A stretch of DNA of 64,000 bases, taken from positions 204,335 to 268,334 of the forward strand of contig NZ_BMRN01000003.1 in NCBI RefSeq assembly GCF_014648655.1. Reading direction: 5' to 3'. This DNA comes from Streptomyces atratus. GTDB taxonomy: Bacteria; Actinomycetota; Actinomycetes; Streptomycetales; Streptomycetaceae. A program made the translations under genes and the position numbers. The notes beneath the pieces are model-generated. The model was not told the origin of the DNA. It saw only the letters and a program-made list of their open reading frames with translations, and did no database searches. This document shows, in pieces, positions 33,886 to 50,342 of this stretch. Numbering within the stretch: the first letter of the stretch is position 1; the number at the start of each line of letters is the position of its first letter.

Positions 33886-36800
33886 TTGGCCGCCTCGCGC
33901 AACGCCTCGACCGCGAATACGAACAACGGTGCCAGCACCGCCCCGCTGCGCATCTCCTTTGCAAAGATCAAGGAGCCCCTCGAGGTTCCGAACCTCCTCG
34001 CGCTGCAGACCGAGAGCTTTGACTGGCTCCTCGGCAATGCCGCCTGGAAGGCTCGCGTCGAGGCTGCTCTGGACAGTGGACAAGACGTCCCCACCAAGTC
34101 CGGCCTGGAGGAAATCTTCGAGGAGATTTCACCGATCGAGGACTTCTCCGGGTCGATGTCGCTTACGTTCCGCGACCACCGTTTCGAGCCCTCGAAGAAC
34201 TCGATCGACGAGTGCAAGGAGCGCGACTTCACGTTCGCCGCCCCGCTCTTCGTCACGGCCGAGTTCACCAACAACGAGACCGGCGAGATCAAGTCCCAGA
34301 CGGTCTTCATGGGCGACTTCCCGCTCATGACCAACAAGGGCACCTTCGTCATCAACGGCACCGAGCGTGTCGTCGTGTCGCAGCTGGTCCGCTCGCCGGG
34401 TGTCTACTTCGACTCCTCCATCGACAAGACGTCCGACAAGGACATCTTCTCCGCCAAGATCATCCCGTCCCGGGGTGCCTGGCTGGAGATGGAGATCGAC
34501 AAGCGCGACATGGTCGGTGTCCGCATCGACCGCAAGCGCAAGCAGTCCGTGACCGTTCTCCTGAAGGCTCTCGGTTGGACCACCGAGCAGATCCTCGAGG
34601 AGTTCGGCGAGTACGAGTCCATGCGCGCCACCCTGGAGAAGGACCACACCCAGGGCCAGGACGACGCGCTGCTCGACATCTACCGCAAGCTCCGCCCGGG
34701 CGAGCCGCCGACGCGCGAGGCTGCTCAGACGCTGCTCGAGAACCTCTACTTCAACCCGAAGCGCTACGACCTCGCGAAGGTCGGCCGCTACAAGGTGAAC
34801 AAGAAGCTCGGCGCCGACGAGCCGCTGGACGCCGGCGTTCTCACCACCGACGACGTCATCGCGACCATCAAGTACCTGGTCAAGCTGCACGCCGGTGAGA
34901 CCGAGACGGTCGGCGAGTCCGGTCGTTCGATCGTCGTCGAGACCGACGACATCGACCACTTCGGCAACCGTCGTCTGCGCAACGTCGGCGAGCTCATCCA
35001 GAACCAGGTCCGTACGGGTCTGGCCCGTATGGAGCGCGTCGTGCGTGAGCGCATGACGACCCAGGACGTCGAGGCGATCACGCCGCAGACCCTGATCAAC
35101 ATCCGGCCGGTCGTCGCCTCCATCAAGGAGTTCTTCGGCACCAGCCAGCTGTCCCAGTTCATGGACCAGAACAACCCGCTGTCGGGTCTGACGCACAAGC
35201 GTCGTCTCTCGGCTCTGGGTCCCGGTGGTCTGTCCCGTGAGCGGGCCGGCTTCGAGGTCCGTGACGTGCACCCGTCCCACTACGGACGCATGTGCCCGAT
35301 CGAGACCCCTGAAGGCCCGAACATCGGTCTGATCGGTTCGCTCGCCTCGTACGGCCGCGTCAACGCGTTCGGCTTCATCGAGACGCCGTACCGCAAGGTC
35401 GTCGACGGCCAGGTCACCGACGAGGTCGACTACATCACGGCCGACGAGGAAGACCGCTACGTCATCGCTCAGGCGAACGCGACCCTCTCCGAGGAACTGC
35501 GTTTCGTCGAGCCCCGCGTCCTGGTCCGCCGCCGTGGCGGAGAGGTCGACTACGTGCCCGGCACGGACGTCGACTACATGGACGTCTCGCCGCGCCAGAT
35601 GGTGTCCGTCGCCACCGCGATGATCCCCTTCCTGGAGCACGACGACGCCAACCGTGCCCTCATGGGCGCGAACATGATGCGTCAGGCGGTGCCGCTGATT
35701 AAGTCGGAGGCCCCGCTCGTCGGCACCGGCATGGAGTACCGCTGCGCCACCGACGCCGGTGACGTGCTGAAGGCCGAGAAGGACGGTGTGGTCCAGGAGG
35801 TCTCCGCGGACTACATCACCGTCACCAACGACGACGGCACGTACACCACGTACCGCATCGCCAAGTTCTCGCGCTCCAACCAGGGCACCTCGGTCAACCA
35901 GAAGGTCGTCGTCTCCGAGGGCGACCGGGTCATCGAGGGCCAGGTCCTCGCCGACGGGCCGGCCACCGAGAACGGTGAGATGGCGCTCGGCAAGAACCTG
36001 CTCGTGGCGTTCATGCCGTGGGAGGGTCACAACTACGAGGACGCGATCATCCTGTCGCAGCGCCTCGTGCAGGACGACGTCCTCTCCTCGATCCACATCG
36101 AGGAGCACGAGGTCGACGCCCGTGACACCAAGCTCGGCCCGGAGGAGATCACCCGGGACATCCCGAACGTCTCCGAAGAGGTCCTCGCCGACCTCGACGA
36201 GCGCGGCATCATCCGTATCGGTGCCGAGGTCGTCGCCGGTGACATCCTCGTCGGCAAGGTCACGCCCAAGGGTGAGACCGAGCTGACCCCCGAGGAGCGC
36301 CTGCTCCGCGCGATCTTCGGTGAGAAGGCGCGCGAGGTGCGCGACACCTCGCTGAAGGTGCCGCACGGTGAGATCGGCAAGGTCATCGGCGTCCGCGTCT
36401 TCGACCGCGAAGAGGGCGACGAGCTGCCGCCGGGCGTGAACCAGCTGGTCCGCGTCTACGTCGCGCAGAAGCGCAAGATCACCGACGGTGACAAGCTCGC
36501 CGGCCGTCACGGCAACAAGGGCGTCATCTCGAAGATCCTCCCGATCGAGGACATGCCGTTCCTGGAGGACGGCACCCCGGTCGACATCATCCTCAACCCG
36601 CTGGGTGTTCCGTCCCGAATGAACCCGGGACAGGTCCTGGAGATCCACCTCGGCTGGCTCGCCAGCCGCGGCTGGGACGTCTCCGGCCTCGGTGACGAGT
36701 GGGCCAAGCGCCTGCAGGCCATCGGCGCCGACCAGGTCGCCCCCGGCACCAACGTCGCCACCCCCGTCTTCGACGGTGCGCGCGAGGACGAGATCTCCGG

Positions 36801-37371
36801 TCTCTTCGAGGCCACGATCCCGAACCGCGACGGCGACCGCCTGGTCCAGCCCTCCGGCAAGGCCAAGCTGTTCGACGGCCGCTCCGGTGAGCCGTTCCCG
36901 GACCCGGTTTCGGTCGGGTACATGTACATCCTCAAGCTGCACCACCTCGTCGACGACAAGCTGCACGCTCGTTCGACGGGCCCGTACTCCATGATCACCC
37001 AGCAGCCGCTGGGTGGTAAGGCCCAGTTCGGTGGACAGCGCTTCGGTGAGATGGAGGTGTGGGCCCTTGAGGCTTACGGCGCCGCATACGCCCTCCAGGA
37101 ACTGCTGACGATCAAGTCCGACGACGTGACCGGCCGCGTGAAGGTCTACGAGGCGATCGTCAAGGGCGAGAACATCCCCGAGCCCGGCATTCCCGAGTCC
37201 TTCAAGGTGCTCATCAAGGAAATGCAGTCGCTCTGCCTCAACGTGGAGGTGCTGTCCTCGGACGGCATGTCCATCGAGATGCGCGACACGGACGAGGACG
37301 TCTTCCGCGCGGCGGAGGAGCTCGGTATCGACCTGTCCCGGCGCGAGCCGAGCAGCGTCGAAGAGGTCTGA
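33886..37371 (+). CDS. rpoB: DNA-directed RNA polymerase subunit beta
   Basis: 1161 aa, the size of the S. coelicolor subunit. The start is a TTG (reading [30 protein letters not shown] after it), matching known Streptomyces RpoB; upstream in-frame codons are not family-like. The rifampicin region reads [33 protein letters not shown] across two adjoining stretches, with wild-type residues at the usual resistance positions. AGGACC lies upstream. Part of an rpoBC operon. Confidence 0.97.
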   Translation: MAASRNASTANTNNGASTAPLRISFAKIKEPLEVPNLLALQTESFDWLLGNAAWKARVEAALDSGQDVPTKSGLEEIFEEISPIEDFSGSMSLTFRDHRFEPSKNSIDECKERDFTFAAPLFVTAEFTNNETGEIKSQTVFMGDFPLMTNKGTFVINGTERVVVSQLVRSPGVYFDSSIDKTSDKDIFSAKIIPSRGAWLEMEIDKRDMVGVRIDRKRKQSVTVLLKALGWTTEQILEEFGEYESMRATLEKDHTQGQDDALLDIYRKLRPGEPPTREAAQTLLENLYFNPKRYDLAKVGRYKVNKKLGADEPLDAGVLTTDDVIATIKYLVKLHAGETETVGESGRSIVVETDDIDHFGNRRLRNVGELIQNQVRTGLARMERVVRERMTTQDVEAITPQTLINIRPVVASIKEFFGTSQLSQFMDQNNPLSGLTHKRRLSALGPGGLSRERAGFEVRDVHPSHYGRMCPIETPEGPNIGLIGSLASYGRVNAFGFIETPYRKVVDGQVTDEVDYITADEEDRYVIAQANATLSEELRFVEPRVLVRRRGGEVDYVPGTDVDYMDVSPRQMVSVATAMIPFLEHDDANRALMGANMMRQAVPLIKSEAPLVGTGMEYRCATDAGDVLKAEKDGVVQEVSADYITVTNDDGTYTTYRIAKFSRSNQGTSVNQKVVVSEGDRVIEGQVLADGPATENGEMALGKNLLVAFMPWEGHNYEDAIILSQRLVQDDVLSSIHIEEHEVDARDTKLGPEEITRDIPNVSEEVLADLDERGIIRIGAEVVAGDILVGKVTPKGETELTPEERLLRAIFGEKAREVRDTSLKVPHGEIGKVIGVRVFDREEGDELPPGVNQLVRVYVAQKRKITDGDKLAGRHGNKGVISKILPIEDMPFLEDGTPVDIILNPLGVPSRMNPGQVLEIHLGWLASRGWDVSGLGDEWAKRLQAIGADQVAPGTNVATPVFDGAREDEISGLFEATIPNRDGDRLVQPSGKAKLFDGRSGEPFPDPVSVGYMYILKLHHLVDDKLHARSTGPYSMITQQPLGGKAQFGGQRFGEMEVWALEAYGAAYALQELLTIKSDDVTGRVKVYEAIVKGENIPEPGIPESFKVLIKEMQSLCLNVEVLSSDGMSIEMRDTDEDVFRAAEELGIDLSRREPSSVEEV

Positions 37372-37378
37372 CGGGTTG

Positions 37379-37407
37379 GCCGGCCGGATCCCCGTGATCC
37401 GGCCGGC
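37379..37407 (+). promoter_or_regulatory. GC-rich hairpin between rpoB and rpoC
   Basis: Perfect 12-bp stem GCCGGCCGGATC / GATCCGGCCGGC with a 5-nt loop, right after the rpoB stop, without a T-run. Possible partial terminator, processing site or mRNA stabiliser that sets the rpoB:rpoC ratio. A second smaller stem (GGGGG/CCCCC) follows near 37467. Confidence 0.6.
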
Positions 37408-37500
37408 TCTCCCCGGACCCGTTCAGACCATTGCTGAAGTGCCCCGATTTCTCGCGTGACGCGAGGGGGCTCGAACCCCCGAAAGAGGGATTGACGACAA

Positions 37501-41400
<3,900 letters not shown>

Positions 41401-41421
41401 GCGAGTCGCTTGATCGACCGG

Positions 41422-41458
41422 AGGGCGGTCACCCCGTTTCGTACGGGGTGGCCGCCCT
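41422..41458 (+). terminator. Terminator after rpoC
   Basis: 16-bp stem (one G-U) with a 5-nt loop; AGGGCGGTCACCCCGT pairs with ACGGGGTGGCCGCCCT. Located 22 nt after the rpoC stop. Confidence 0.8.
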
Positions 41459-41561
41459 TCGGCATACGCACCGGTTCGGTGAAGCCGCGGCGCGCGTGAG
41501 GCCGTCCAGGTAAAATTCGCCCTTGGTCAAGGGGCTTGACGGTGGACCACGGGGGGTGGGC

Positions 41562-42320
41562 TTGGAGACAGCACGTGTGTTCTTCGGTATAGCGGCGGCG
41601 TTATCGCTGCCGTGGGGAACAGGCTGGCAGCGGACTCGTCCGTGGCTGACCGTGTCCTTCGTGGCCCTGTACGGCGCGTACACCATCGCTCCCTACGCGC
41701 ACGAGCCGAAACCCTGGTCGGCGTTCGGCACCGCTGTTCTGCTCGCCTATGGATCGGTACTGCTGTATCGCTCGGCTCCGACGCCGTCGCCCGGCTTCTC
41801 GATCACACTTCCCCTGACCACGGGTTCCTCGCCAGCAACGAAACGCGCGGGGGCGACCCTGCTGTTCGCCGCCGTGCTGCTGTCGTTGTGGACGGCCGGC
41901 GGGACGACGATCACCTTGGGCAGTGATCTGTTGCGCAGTGACCGAGCGGCGATCTTTCTGTCGGCTCTTCTCCTCGCGGTGTTCGGTGGCGGATCTCTGG
42001 CCAAGGCAGCCACGGCCCCGGTCTGTGCCGAAGTCGAGTCGATGCCGGACGGGCCAGAAAAGACCAGGGCTCTGGATTTCATGAGCGGCAGCAAGAACAT
42101 CGGATTGCTGGAGCGCGGACTTCTCTTCGTCTTCATCGCCGCCGGTCAGCCCGAAGCGGCCGCCCTGGTCCTGGCGGCCAAGTCGCTGGCGCGCGTACCG
42201 ACGAACGATCACGGCAAGCACGCCTCGGAATACTTCCTCATCGGTACGCTGGCCAGTGTAATTGCGTCTCTGGCGATGGGGATGGCTGCTCGATCCGCGG
42301 TCGGGCTGCCTGTCCTCTAG
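41562..42320 (+). CDS. Multi-pass membrane protein of unknown function, TTA-containing
   Basis: About 252 aa from the TTG at 41562, which has GGGGGG 5 nt upstream; a GTG at 41556 and a TTG at 41523 are alternatives. About six hydrophobic segments are visible. The C-terminal part (residues ~185-245) has the pattern LLERGLLFVFI...LAAKSLARV...ASEYFLIGTLASV, recalling the C-terminus of some uncharacterised integral membrane proteins. Codon 14 is TTA, so translation should need the bldA tRNA. The stop overlaps the ribosome binding site of the next gene. Not part of the conserved rpoC-rpsL interval as I know it. Confidence 0.7.
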   Translation: METARVFFGIAAALSLPWGTGWQRTRPWLTVSFVALYGAYTIAPYAHEPKPWSAFGTAVLLAYGSVLLYRSAPTPSPGFSITLPLTTGSSPATKRAGATLLFAAVLLSLWTAGGTTITLGSDLLRSDRAAIFLSALLLAVFGGGSLAKAATAPVCAEVESMPDGPEKTRALDFMSGSKNIGLLERGLLFVFIAAGQPEAAALVLAAKSLARVPTNDHGKHASEYFLIGTLASVIASLAMGMAARSAVGLPVL

Positions 42321-42331
42321 GAGGAGGGCCT

Positions 42332-42772
42332 TTGGACCTGACTGAGCATCCATTCGTTCGGAAGCTCCTGTCCCTCGACCTGGCGCCAGGTGATTATGTG
42401 GTCGCGGGTAGCGGACCCATGCTGGCTCATGGTCTCAGGGAGGCTGTGGGTGACCTGGACGTCGTGGCGAGGGGAGCGGCGTGGAAGACGGCCGTCAGTC
42501 TGGCCGAACCTGTTCCGGCACCGTCCGGGCACGGCCGTATGGTGCTGCTCTTCGGTGGTTGCCTGGAGGTGTTCGACCGCTGGCTGCCGGGCTCCGCGGA
42601 GCCCGACGAACTGATCGAAGCGGCCGAATTCATCCAGGGCATACCATTCTGTCCGCTCCGTGAAGTGGCTGCCTGGAAGGGCAGATCCAATCGCCGGAAG
42701 GACCGAGAGGATCTTGTCTTGATTCAGAAATTTTTAAATGGCAACGGGCGGAAGGGCAGACAAGGGGATTGA
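42332..42772 (+). CDS. Small nucleotidyltransferase-fold protein, TTA-containing
   Basis: 146 aa, TTG start with AGGAGG overlapping the upstream stop codon. It has the nucleotidyltransferase core: a GS motif with following helix (VVAGSGPMLAHGLREA), then DLD as metal ligands (VGDLDVVARG). Near the C-terminus lies the helix VAAWKGRSNRRKDREDLVLIQKFL, typical of minimal and AbiEii-like nucleotidyltransferases. It lacks other domains. A TTA codon occurs at 42734-42736 in an AT-rich stretch unlike the neighbours. Coupled to the membrane protein, suggesting a two-component module. Substrate unknown. Confidence 0.68.
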   Translation: MDLTEHPFVRKLLSLDLAPGDYVVAGSGPMLAHGLREAVGDLDVVARGAAWKTAVSLAEPVPAPSGHGRMVLLFGGCLEVFDRWLPGSAEPDELIEAAEFIQGIPFCPLREVAAWKGRSNRRKDREDLVLIQKFLNGNGRKGRQGD

Positions 42773-42784
42773 GCTTCGGGTGAA

Positions 42785-42822
42785 TACCTCGGCTAGCTCG
42801 GTCCGAAAGCCCGGCCGAGGTA
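42785..42822 (+). terminator. Hairpin after the accessory pair
   Basis: 9-bp perfect stem TACCTCGGC / GCCGAGGTA around a 20-nt loop, shortly after the stop codon. Likely ends the accessory transcript before the rpsL promoter. Confidence 0.5.
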
Positions 42823-42875
42823 GCCGTGCAGAGCCGGAGCAAGGTCCCGGCGTGTCCCGGTGGACAGCATTTGTT

Positions 42876-42904
42876 TTGACCGGAGTCGACGAGGTAGGTA
42901 CGCT
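42876..42904 (+). promoter_or_regulatory. Promoter of rpsL-rpsG-fusA
   Basis: TTGACC and TACGCT separated by 17 nt, about 195 nt upstream of rpsL. Strong vegetative-type promoter. The rest of the 42773-43098 gap holds no gene that I can support. Confidence 0.7.
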
Positions 42905-43098
42905 CAGACCTTGTGCCTGGGGTGTGCCTGGGCTCGTGTGCGTGTCCTCAACCGCATGGCGAGTCCGTCAGTGGCCACCGCAATCTGCGCTCCCTTCTGC
43001 CTTGCGGCAGGAGCCTGCAGCATTCGACACACCCGACCGCGTGGGTCGGTGACGTTCCAGGTTAGTTTCACGAACGGCACACAGAAACCGGAGAAGTA

Positions 43099-43470
43099 GT
43101 GCCTACGATCCAGCAGCTGGTCCGGAAGGGCCGGCAGGACAAGGTCGAGAAGAACAAGACGCCCGCGCTCGAGGGTTCGCCCCAGCGCCGCGGCGTCTGC
43201 ACGCGTGTGTTCACGACCACCCCGAAGAAGCCGAACTCGGCACTCCGTAAGGTCGCGCGTGTGCGTCTGACCTCCGGTATCGAGGTCACGGCCTACATCC
43301 CGGGTGAGGGACACAACCTGCAGGAGCACTCCATCGTGCTCGTGCGTGGTGGCCGTGTGAAGGACCTGCCGGGTGTTCGTTACAAGATCATCCGCGGCTC
43401 GCTCGACACCCAGGGTGTCAAGAACCGCAAGCAGGCCCGCAGCCGCTACGGCGCCAAGAAGGAGAAGTAA
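43099..43470 (+). CDS. rpsL: 30S ribosomal protein S12
   Basis: 123 aa, decoding-centre protein. The segments [13 protein letters not shown] and [13 protein letters not shown] carry wild-type lysines at the known streptomycin-resistance positions. GTG start with GGAGAAG upstream. First gene of the str operon; rpsG begins 2 nt after its stop. Confidence 0.98.
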   Translation: MPTIQQLVRKGRQDKVEKNKTPALEGSPQRRGVCTRVFTTTPKKPNSALRKVARVRLTSGIEVTAYIPGEGHNLQEHSIVLVRGGRVKDLPGVRYKIIRGSLDTQGVKNRKQARSRYGAKKEK

Positions 43471-43472
43471 GA

Positions 43473-43943
43473 ATGCCTCGTAAGGGCCCCGCCCCGAAGC
43501 GCCCGGTCATCATCGACCCGGTCTACAACTCTCCTCTTGTCACCTCGCTGATCAACAAGATCCTGCTGGACGGCAAGCGTTCCACCGCCGAGCGGATCGT
43601 GTACGGCGCCATGGAGGGCCTCCGCGAGAAGACCGGCAACGACCCGGTCATCACGCTGAAGCGCGCGCTTGAGAACGTCAAGCCCTCGCTCGAGGTCAAG
43701 TCCCGCCGTGTCGGTGGCGCCACCTACCAGGTGCCGATCGAGGTCAAGCCCGGTCGCGCCTCCACCCTCGCGCTGCGCTGGCTCGTGGGTTACTCCCGCG
43801 CCCGCCGCGAGAAGACCATGACCGAGCGCCTCATGAACGAGCTGCTCGACGCCTCCAACGGTCTTGGCGCTGCCGTCAAGAAGCGCGAGGACACCCACAA
43901 GATGGCCGAGTCCAACAAGGCCTTCGCGCACTACCGCTGGTAG
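43473..43943 (+). CDS. rpsG: 30S ribosomal protein S7
   Basis: 156 aa, 16S rRNA assembly initiator and, in E. coli, repressor of the str operon. Starts [20 protein letters not shown] and ends with the conserved [19 protein letters not shown] lies inside the end of rpsL. Confidence 0.98.
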   Translation: MPRKGPAPKRPVIIDPVYNSPLVTSLINKILLDGKRSTAERIVYGAMEGLREKTGNDPVITLKRALENVKPSLEVKSRRVGGATYQVPIEVKPGRASTLALRWLVGYSRARREKTMTERLMNELLDASNGLGAAVKKREDTHKMAESNKAFAHYRW

Positions 43944-43981
43944 TCGCTACCCACATCGAGACCGAGAGAAGATTGAGCCTT

Positions 43982-46108
<2,127 letters not shown>

Positions 46109-46150
46109 CTCTCCCGAGCTCACGCTTTAGGCTTGTCACCGGAGCCTGGT

Positions 46151-46192
46151 GGGGCATTCGTCGCAGAGCGCAAGCAATGCGGTGAATGCCCC
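46151..46192 (+). promoter_or_regulatory. Stem-loop in the tuf leader
   Basis: 9-bp perfect outer stem GGGGCATTC / GAATGCCCC, with a possible inner CGCA/TGCG stem, about 75 nt before tuf. It overlaps the position of a weak promoter (TTGTCA at 46133). Could control tuf relative to fusA; the function is inferred only. Confidence 0.45.
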
Positions 46193-46268
46193 CGGCCCCG
46201 GCATCCCAGCAAAGATCACCTGGCGCCGATGAAGCAAGGCGTACAGAACCACTCCACAGGAGGACCCA

Positions 46269-47462
<1,194 letters not shown>

Positions 47463-47506
47463 TTACCTGACTGTCTGACCTGGTTGCTCCGCACAGAGCA
47501 CCAAGG

Positions 47507-47546
47507 AGGGCCCCGGCCCGCCGCGCAAGCGGTGGACCGGGGCCCT
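47507..47546 (+). terminator. Terminator after tuf
   Basis: 10-bp outer stem AGGGCCCCGG / CCGGGGCCCT plus a 7-bp inner stem closed by a GCAA tetraloop. It also lies near the end of the convergent deacetylase gene and may serve both. Confidence 0.8.
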
Positions 47547-47566
47547 TCGGTATGTTCCGAGACTTC

Positions 47567-49672
47567 TCAGGGGCGCCAGAGCCACGGCAGGGCGTCGGGC
47601 CCCAGGGCCACCACCGCCGGCCGCCCGTCCCTGCCGACATGCAGCGCGGGCCCGTCCAGCGCCACCGGCCCGTGCTTGCGTACGGAGATCCCTCGGGATG
47701 TACGGAGCTGGATCAGGCCCTTCTCGGTGCGGCCGAGCAGCACCGGGCCGCGAGGCGACCCCGCGGCGGACACCGGCCCGTACCCGTCGAAGCCCACCCG
47801 GTCCTTGATCAGCCGCCCGTATCCGTCGATGCCGGTCTCGTCAGCCGTCTCCCCGGTCATCACGGTCGTCAGGCGGGCCTTCGCGGCCGCGCGGTAGAAC
47901 AGCTCGACGGTCCCGTCCGCACCGGGCAGTGCGGCCGGGCCGTCCGCCGGCACCGGTACCCCGCTGATCTGGGTGCGTGCGGTGACCTCATCCCCGGGCG
48001 CGTCCTGCGTCCAGTGATGCACCGCGTAACGGCCCGCCGCGAAGACATGGACGCACCCCGCGTCGTCCACCACGGCGGCCAGCCCGTCCTGGACCTCACC
48101 CCCGCCCGTGTCCCGCCACCCGCTCCACCGGCCGTCCGTGTCCCGTACCCGCGTACTGAGGCCCTTCTCCGCGTTCCGTACGAAGAGATGGACGCGCCCG
48201 TCAGGGGCGGCGACCGCGACCGGGACGCCGATCCGGCGTCCGGTCTCCCCATTCGGCTCGGGGTTGCCCAGCCCCCGCCAGGCACGGAAGTCGCCGCCGG
48301 GGGAGCGCTGTTCCAGCACGACGATCTCGCGTTCGTTGTCCCCGCCGTGTCCGCCGAGCGCGGCGAACCGCAGCCCGAAGAGCAGCTGCCGCCCGTCCGG
48401 CAGGAGTGCGCCGCCCAGGATCGGTGCGAGCGGGCCGCCGCCGAGGTCGTCCGGTGTCTTCCACACCCCGCTGCCCGGCGCGCTCTCGCGCCAGCGCACC
48501 GCCCGCAGTCCCAGCACCCCGTACGCCACGAGCCGGCCGTCCGGGGCGGTGGCGACGACGGGCCGTGGGCCCGGGTAGCGGTAGTGGGTGGACCGTACCC
48601 AGCCCTTCCGGTTGGTGAGCGGCCGGTTGCCGCCCACGTTGTAGTCCCCGCAGCCCGCCGGGTTGCCGCACCGCCATTCGGCCGAGCCCCCGTACGGCAC
48701 CAGGTGCGACGCCTTCTCGGCCAGCACGGCGGGGGGCAGGTTCTTGGGCCAGTGCCGGTTGTAGTAGCCGCGGAACGCCGTGGTGGCGAAGCTGGGTACA
48801 CCCCCGCCCACGGCGGTGGTCCGGGCCACCCACCGGATCAGCGCCGTCCAGGTGAACAACGCCGTCGCGGTGTGGTCGGGGTGGTCGGAGTAACCCTTCT
48901 GCTCGCTGTCCCGTCGCCGGACGAGCTCGCTGCTGTGCTGGATGTCGGGGTCCGGGTCCATGGTGTGCACGATGCTCGGCCGATAACGGTCGAACAGCCC
49001 GTCCAGGACGTCGATGAGCCCGTCGTAGGTGTACGAACCCGCTTTCTGGAGCGGAGAATTGTCGGCTACGACGGTGGGCAGGACGAGCCGCCGGTCCTGC
49101 CAGAGGCTGGGCAGCCCGAGGCGCCCGTACGAGGTGTGCATGGCGGTGTTGATGAAGATCAGCTCGACCCTGTGGGCGCCGTTTCCGAGGCGGTTGATCT
49201 CGGCGCGATGGTTGCCATGGAGATCGATGACGGACTTCTGCCACTCCGTGAACCTGCCGAGGCCGAGCAGTGTCGCGTACGCCTGGCGGAGCCCCTGGTG
49301 ACGAGAGGAGGAGTACGCCGCCTTGTCGGGGGCGGGCAACGGCCGGCCGGGGACGCGGTTGACGCCGGTGGCCTCGCCCGCGGTCAGATAGACGCAGACC
49401 AGCGGTGTCCCGGCGTCGAGGGCCTGCTGGGTGTCCGGGTTCATGAAGTACAGGTCGTCGTCCGGATGGGCGAGGATCTGCATCATCAGGGCCGGGTGCG
49501 AGGGGCTGATCGGCAGGCCGGGCATCGGATTCGCGGTGGGGTTGCGGCGGCGGGGCGAGGCGGGCACGGTGCAGGCACCGAGGACCGCCAGGCTCATCGC
49601 ACCGGCCGCCGTCATAAGAGTGCGCCGCGACATTCTTGTGGGAGATGCGCGCAGCGCAGGTTCGTCCGTCAC
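47567..49672 (-). CDS. PIG-L family deacetylase lipoprotein with C-terminal propeller-like region
   Basis: 701 aa. Twin-arginine plus lipobox N-terminus (RRTLMTAAGAMSLAVLGAC) predicts Tat export and lipid anchoring. The PIG-L/LmbE domain (residues ~60-300) has the zinc motif AHPDDD and a later SDHPDH. Relatives deacetylate N-acetylglucosamine-containing substrates. The C-terminal ~350 residues contain repeated blades (for example ATAPDGRLVAYGV, AAPDGRVHLFVR) resembling a sugar-binding beta-propeller. GTG start with GGAG 7 nt upstream. Substrate unknown. Confidence 0.82.
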   Translation of the reverse strand: MTDEPALRASPTRMSRRTLMTAAGAMSLAVLGACTVPASPRRRNPTANPMPGLPISPSHPALMMQILAHPDDDLYFMNPDTQQALDAGTPLVCVYLTAGEATGVNRVPGRPLPAPDKAAYSSSRHQGLRQAYATLLGLGRFTEWQKSVIDLHGNHRAEINRLGNGAHRVELIFINTAMHTSYGRLGLPSLWQDRRLVLPTVVADNSPLQKAGSYTYDGLIDVLDGLFDRYRPSIVHTMDPDPDIQHSSELVRRRDSEQKGYSDHPDHTATALFTWTALIRWVARTTAVGGGVPSFATTAFRGYYNRHWPKNLPPAVLAEKASHLVPYGGSAEWRCGNPAGCGDYNVGGNRPLTNRKGWVRSTHYRYPGPRPVVATAPDGRLVAYGVLGLRAVRWRESAPGSGVWKTPDDLGGGPLAPILGGALLPDGRQLLFGLRFAALGGHGGDNEREIVVLEQRSPGGDFRAWRGLGNPEPNGETGRRIGVPVAVAAPDGRVHLFVRNAEKGLSTRVRDTDGRWSGWRDTGGGEVQDGLAAVVDDAGCVHVFAAGRYAVHHWTQDAPGDEVTARTQISGVPVPADGPAALPGADGTVELFYRAAAKARLTTVMTGETADETGIDGYGRLIKDRVGFDGYGPVSAAGSPRGPVLLGRTEKGLIQLRTSRGISVRKHGPVALDGPALHVGRDGRPAVVALGPDALPWLWRP

Positions 49673-49846
49673 ACCGTGCTCCGTCCAATTCCCCCGCAGC
49701 GGGCAGGCGTGCGGCCCTGCGCTGCGTACCGAATCCCGTGCAGGCGGCGGCAGGGGGGCCGGCCGCTGCTGCGGGGGGATAGACGGAGATTCCCGGGGGT
49801 GGGTTGCCTGGGGTTTTACAGGTGTGGGCCGAAGGGCCCGGACGGC

Positions 49847-50305
49847 CTAGCGTGCGGGCGTACGCACCATGAACACGTCGACCGGGTCCTGTCGTTCCTC
49901 GGTGAACCCGTGCCGTTCGTAGAGCGGGCGGGCGGCGCTGCCCCGCAGTACGTTCAGGCGGACGGTCGCGCCCTCCTCATCGGCCCGCGCGAGCAGCGAG
50001 CGCAGCACGGCGGTACCGATGCCGCGGCCCTGGAGGGTGGGGGAGAGATAGAAGTTCTCCAGCCACAGCCCGTCCTCGACCGGCCGCAGGGTGACGCAGC
50101 CCGCGAACTCGCCGTCCGCGACGACGACCGAGGTGTGCTCCGGTGCGTAGACGTCCCGCAGCCGCTGCCGTACGCGGTGCTCGTCGTAGCACCCGAGCCG
50201 CTCCAGGTCGGGGCGCATCACGGTGGCCCTCAGCTCGGCCATGACCTCGACGTCCTCCGGCTCGGCGGGGCGCAGGGCCCAGGCCGCGACGGTGCTGTTG
50301 TTCAC
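49847..50305 (-). CDS. GNAT family N-acetyltransferase
   Basis: 152 aa with the acetyl-CoA-binding motif QGRGIGTAVLRSLL and the helical C-terminal motif PLYERHGFTEE. The GTG at 50305 gives the domain N-terminus (ALRPAEPEDVEVMAEL). Located 37 nt after the RNA-repair protein gene on the same strand, so it may be in that transcript, but a functional link is unproven. Confidence 0.85.
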   Translation of the reverse strand: MNNSTVAAWALRPAEPEDVEVMAELRATVMRPDLERLGCYDEHRVRQRLRDVYAPEHTSVVVADGEFAGCVTLRPVEDGLWLENFYLSPTLQGRGIGTAVLRSLLARADEEGATVRLNVLRGSAARPLYERHGFTEERQDPVDVFMVRTPAR

Positions 50306-50342
50306 GGATGGATTCTCGCAGGTGGGTTGCCGCCGGTTTCCG

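Noticed and set aside
42332-42772. Classical MNT-HEPN toxin-antitoxin pair
   Set aside because: The partner is a membrane protein with no RxxxxH HEPN motif, so the standard pairing does not apply.
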